From Bacillus mycoides (GTDB lineage: Bacteria > Bacillota > Bacilli > Bacillales > Bacillaceae_G): a DNA stretch of 64,000 bases. The DNA lies in assembly GCF_001757995.1 (NCBI RefSeq), contig NZ_LXLV01000027.1, positions 33,319-97,318 on the forward strand, in the 5' to 3' direction. How positions within the stretch are numbered: the stretch's first letter is position 1; the number at the start of each line of letters is the position of its first letter. A program made the translations under genes and the position numbers. Below, piece by piece: positions 61,149 through 64,000 of the stretch. Under the pieces are notes generated by a model that did no database searches, was not told the DNA's origin, and was given only the letters and a program-made list of their open reading frames with translations.

Positions 61149-62942
61149 GTGTTCTCTATAATAAAAAAATGGTTCTGGTATGATTGGATATTTGTGGCCA
61201 TACGAACGCTTTGGATGGTCATTATCATAAGCGCTAATTTTATCAAACCGTCATTAATCGATGCGTCTTTTTGGGTCTTATTTTCTTTTGCTTTCGTCGT
61301 TTATCTCGTTCCATTAATCGCCTGGTGTAGAAATGCAGATTGGTATCTTGCAGTCGACGTCATGGCAGCGGGGGTTTTTCATCTTTATTTAGCCTATACA
61401 GCACCGGAGTTACTTTGGTCTTTCGTTTTACTTGTGATGAATATCGGCTTGGCGAGCAATCGAAGAACCTATGTATGGACAGGTATCCTCTGTGGAATCA
61501 TATTGCCGGCATTGAACGGTTGGATCGCTGGTCTTCTCCCGTATGAATTTATCGTTAGCAACGGTTTTGGATTCGCCATCGGCTTCACGTTTAATATATT
61601 AATTCAGTCCCATAAGCAAGCCCTAATTATTCATGAGCAAAAGCTATTGCTGGAGCAGCATATTGAGCGGATTGAGGAACTTACGCTGATGGAGGAGCGC
61701 AGCCGGCTGTCACATGAGCTGCATGACACGATTGGCCATACGCTTACCTCACTCATCGTCGGCGTCGAATCGCTGCGATCGTCCGTACCGAATTCACAGA
61801 TAGAAAGGATCGATTCGCTTGTCGGAATCGCCCAACACAGTCTGGTTGATATCCGAAAACATCTGCATCAGCTCTCTCATACTCCATTGAACCATTCGTT
61901 AAGTGAATCTCTACGGCAATTTACCGAAGATTTTATGAAGTCAACAGGTATAATGGTCAAATTCCGTGTGATCGGCAGCGAGACTCTCGTTATGCAAAAA
62001 ATAAACTTTTGTCTATATCGTTGCCTTCAAGAGTCCCTGAACAACGCGGTTCGGCACGGTTCGGCGAGCTTGATATCCGTTCAGTTGTATTTCGAGAGTC
62101 AGCAGCTTAGGTTACAAATTGAAGATAACGGCATCGGAATGGAAGAAATCCAATTTGGATTTGAACTTAATGGGATGAAGGAACGACTTAAGCTATTTCA
62201 CGGCACGGTGTCCGTGCATTCCGAGCCAGAGCAAGGAACTTTCGTCATATGTAATATTCCGTTGCAGACAGAGCCTGCACATGATACAATCCGCCTGCTG
62301 CTCGTTAACGACCAGGTGATCATTACCGACAGTTTGAAGCAAATTTTGGATCAGCATACTGATTTTAACGTAGTTGGTACAGCCAGGGACGGTGGCGAAG
62401 CATTAGAACATTGTAAGCGGTCCCAACCGGATATCGTACTAATGGATATTAGTATGCAGGGAATGAGCGGGATTGAAACTTTACTTGAGATGAAACAACG
62501 ATGGCCTGATATGAAGGTTGTGTTCATGACAACGTTTGAGGATTCCTTGCAGGCAGCAACTGCATTGGAGCACGGGGCGGAGGGCTACATGCTGAAGTCG
62601 ATTCATCCGCGAGAGATGAAGGAAGCCTTGAAACTAATTTATAACGGAGGAATCTGGATCGATCAATCGGTCGCTACGCTAATTTTCGAAGAGATGAAAA
62701 GTCAACGCGAGCAATTGGAGAAGATCGGCTCAAGTCAGAAAAACTTCCCGTACGGGCTTACGAAACGTGAAATGGAGATTCTGGAGCATCTGTCAGGTGG
62801 ACTGCGTTATAAGTCGATCGCCGCCAAATTATTTTTATCGGAGGGAACGATCCGCAATTATTGCTCGACTCTCTACTCGAAGCTCCGCGTCAACAACCGC
62901 GAAGAAGCAATAAAAAGAGCCCGAAAGGAAAATATTGTGTAG
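61149..62942 (+). CDS. Fused histidine kinase, receiver and LuxR DNA-binding protein
   Basis: A 597-residue fusion that joins a NarX/DesK-type kinase to its NarL-type regulator. Residues 10-155 hold five or six membrane helices. HisKA_3 has RLSHELHDTIGHTLT with His192, and HATPase follows (LQESLNNAVRHG, then EDNGIGM). The receiver (381-500) has the acceptor Asp433 in IVLMDISM, with Lys483 in GYMLKS; its first acidic pair is N-D rather than D-D. The C-terminal LuxR helix-turn-helix (535-597) reads LTKREMEILEHLSGGLRYKS. The membrane sensor would thus carry its own DNA-binding domain. It is divergent from the serine hydrolase, a likely target. Start is GTG. Confidence 0.88.
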   Translation: MFSIIKKWFWYDWIFVAIRTLWMVIIISANFIKPSLIDASFWVLFSFAFVVYLVPLIAWCRNADWYLAVDVMAAGVFHLYLAYTAPELLWSFVLLVMNIGLASNRRTYVWTGILCGIILPALNGWIAGLLPYEFIVSNGFGFAIGFTFNILIQSHKQALIIHEQKLLLEQHIERIEELTLMEERSRLSHELHDTIGHTLTSLIVGVESLRSSVPNSQIERIDSLVGIAQHSLVDIRKHLHQLSHTPLNHSLSESLRQFTEDFMKSTGIMVKFRVIGSETLVMQKINFCLYRCLQESLNNAVRHGSASLISVQLYFESQQLRLQIEDNGIGMEEIQFGFELNGMKERLKLFHGTVSVHSEPEQGTFVICNIPLQTEPAHDTIRLLLVNDQVIITDSLKQILDQHTDFNVVGTARDGGEALEHCKRSQPDIVLMDISMQGMSGIETLLEMKQRWPDMKVVFMTTFEDSLQAATALEHGAEGYMLKSIHPREMKEALKLIYNGGIWIDQSVATLIFEEMKSQREQLEKIGSSQKNFPYGLTKREMEILEHLSGGLRYKSIAAKLFLSEGTIRNYCSTLYSKLRVNNREEAIKRARKENIV

Positions 62943-63238
62943 ATGGTACTCAAGATATAATCATTTTTCCGTATTCGGGGCACGGCAACGATTACTATTT
63001 TTTGGGCCACTCATTATTTTAAGTAACAGAATTAGAGTTCCGTTAACTTTTGGAATGAATTTAACAAAATTTGTTTACAGAACACCTGTAAATATTGCTG
63101 GAAAATAAGTGGACGGAATACATTTAAAGAAAATCTTCTTGAAAACTTCAAATTTAATTACCTTAAAGTCATTGTTTTATCATACATTTCAAAGTTTTTT
63201 ACAAGTGGTCCGAAAAGGAACGAATCGTTGTTATCCCC
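62943..63238. other. Intergenic, no gene seen
   Basis: Composition shifts back to AT-rich. No terminator with a good T tract follows the kinase fusion gene, and no coding frame has a ribosome site. Confidence 0.5.
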
Positions 63239-63359
63239 CATGCCCATCAACCCCCAAAAAAAACAAATACTTTAAAACGAGAAAATTGGCATCTCTAGGT
63301 GAAAATGTACAATTTTTTTGTTTTTGGGGCGTTATAAAATTCTTAAGTTGATGGGCATG
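63239..63359. mobile_element. Mini-IS231 (MIC-like), 121 bp
   Basis: CATGCCCATCAA and TTGATGGGCATG are perfect IS231-type ends; inside, CCCCCAAAAAAAACAAA and TTTGTTTTTGGGG form a second inverted pair. There is no coding capacity, so it would need a transposase in trans, such as the one at 48051. Its right end abuts a Tn4430-like terminal repeat. Confidence 0.65.
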
Positions 63360-63395
63360 GTGTACCGCCAGCATTTTGGAAAAACCCCACGCTAA
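63359..63395. repeat. Tn4430-like terminal inverted repeat
   Basis: GGTGTACCGCCAGCATTTTG then GAAAAACCCCACGCTAAG closely matches the 38 bp Tn4430 end (GGGGTACCGCCAGC...ACGCTAAG). A mini-IS231 abuts it at its first base. Tn4430 transposase and recombinase genes are not present in the window. Confidence 0.7.
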
Positions 63396-63556
63396 GAGCA
63401 TGCAAGATTTTATACAGTTTTTCGGCCAATTCAGTAACAAACGAGAACCCTAAAACCCACGTCAGGATAGGGATGTATAAAAAAACGAATAGAGTCATAG
63501 AAAAAGAAAAAGGCGGATTCCTTGTAAGAGTAGGGATCCGCCTTGTCCTTGATACA
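63396..63556. repeat. 160 bp repeat, right copy, with a small hydrophobic frame
   Basis: Second copy of 59316-59475. On the minus strand it opens MTLFVFLYIPILTWVLGFSF then VTELAEKLYKILHA, a single membrane helix plus a basic tail, which resembles type I toxin peptides in size and shape. A hairpin with AAAGGCGGAT and ATCCGCCTT arms (63509-63543) lies on its upstream side. The frame continues into the Tn4430-like repeat without a stop, so it may not be a real gene. Confidence 0.5.
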
Positions 63557-63569
63557 GTTAATGAGACGT

Positions 63570-64000
63570 GGTTCTGGTGCGAAAACTTCAAGATAATTGC
63601 AGGTAATCTCTAAATCTTGGACATACTGATACTATTACTCTAAAAAAGGTGCGTGATCAGTATGGAAAAGCGAAATTTATTCAAGTGGAAACATTATCAT
63701 CATGATATTATTTTGCAAACAGTAAGATGGTACCTACGGTACAACTTGAGTTTTCGTGATTTGGTGGAAATGATGGAGGAACGGGGCTTATCCGTTGCTC
63801 ATACAACGATTATGCGTTGGGTTCATCAGTATGGTCCTGAATTAGACAAAAGAATCCGTCGTCATCTCAAGCAAACCAATGACTCTTGGAGAGTCGATGA
63901 AACATATATCAAAGTGAAAAGTCAATGGATGTACCTGTATCGTGCTGTCGATTCGAAAGGAAATACCATCGATTTTTACCTAAGCAAAGCAAGAAACCAC
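63570..64000 (+). mobile_element. IS240-like (IS6 family) element, 5' part
   Basis: The left end GGTTCTGGTGCGAAAA is the terminal repeat; 92 bp later the transposase begins. The element runs past the right edge. Relics of the same left end lie at 2401, 13613 and about 27850. Confidence 0.85.
63662..64000 (+). CDS. IS240-like transposase, truncated by window edge
   Basis: The frame is open from MEKRNLFKWKHYHHDIILQT to the edge (113 residues of about 235). The N-terminal helix-turn-helix is LSFRDLVEMMEERGLSVAHT then TIMRWVHQYGPEL. The first catalytic Asp is in SWRVDETYIKVKSQWMYLYR, with a second Asp in AVDSKGNTIDF. These are signatures of IS6/IS26-family DDE transposases of the IS240 group. 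No stop is seen in the visible part, so the element may be active. Confidence 0.93.
   Translation, partial: MEKRNLFKWKHYHHDIILQTVRWYLRYNLSFRDLVEMMEERGLSVAHTTIMRWVHQYGPELDKRIRRHLKQTNDSWRVDETYIKVKSQWMYLYRAVDSKGNTIDFYLSKARNH

Noticed and set aside
63109-63351. 80-codon plus-strand frame
   Set aside because: It runs through the mini-IS231 and has no ribosome site.
1-64000. rRNA or tRNA genes
   Set aside because: No rRNA-like tracts or tRNA cloverleaf with a T-loop GTTCRANYC context were noticed on either strand; a dedicated scan was not possible.

Overview
The window looks like a large, AT-rich, mosaic plasmid of the Bacillus cereus group (B. thuringiensis type). The evidence is a tubulin-like TubZ/TubR partition locus, IS231-, IS240-, IS256-, IS3- and TnpB-type insertion sequences, Tn3-family (Tn4430-like) terminal repeats, and a mobilisation block of the kind found on conjugative Bacillus plasmids. 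No rRNA, tRNA or core chromosomal housekeeping operon was seen.

Layout. 0-1 kb: a broken tyrosine recombinase beside the tail of a second copy of an Mrr-like nuclease. 1-13.5 kb: accessory genes, namely a lipoprotein, several small membrane proteins and peptides, two alpha/beta hydrolases, a polytopic membrane protein with a truncated relative, a DM13-domain protein and an 801-residue sporulation-type PAS histidine kinase. 13.6-18.8 kb: maintenance locus, with a 1.9 kb array of ATTAACAT palindromes, TubY-like, TubZ, TubR and a tubC-like repeat array. 19-21.8 kb: an orphan gene and a FadR-type regulator with a fatty-acid-hydroxylase-like enzyme. 21.9-27 kb: probable replicon, with two large divergent genes around a 1.45 kb intergenic region holding about 14 iterons, partly in a 164 bp tandem unit. 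28.7-41.7 kb: transfer block transcribed rightward, containing a truncated VirB4/ConE, a frameshifted CwlT-like hydrolase, two membrane proteins, a candidate oriT, a relaxosome protein, a MobL-type relaxase, an ArdC-like protein, topoisomerase III, a Toprim protein and an Mrr-like nuclease. Most of the type IV secretion genes are absent from this window, so the block alone supports processing of plasmid DNA rather than complete self-transfer.

41.9-58.8 kb: accessory cassettes. They include orphan genes, a 3.6 kb IS231-type transposon carrying an MFS pump and its CGNR regulator, a resolvase, a GIY-YIG nuclease with seven tandem NUMOD1-like modules, and a DUF2262-like protein. Two direct repeats of about 380 bp bracket part of this region and end in Xer-like sites; a third site lies at the recombinase remnant near position 111. 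A dispersed array with a 20 bp period recurs upstream of orphan genes and is the most unusual unexplained pattern in the window. 59-63.6 kb: a higher-GC, foreign-looking segment with a penicillin-binding-protein-like serine hydrolase divergent from a fused histidine kinase/response regulator, bracketed by a 160 bp repeat. The window ends inside an IS240-like element.

All functional calls come from reading the sequence and recalling families. No database search was run.
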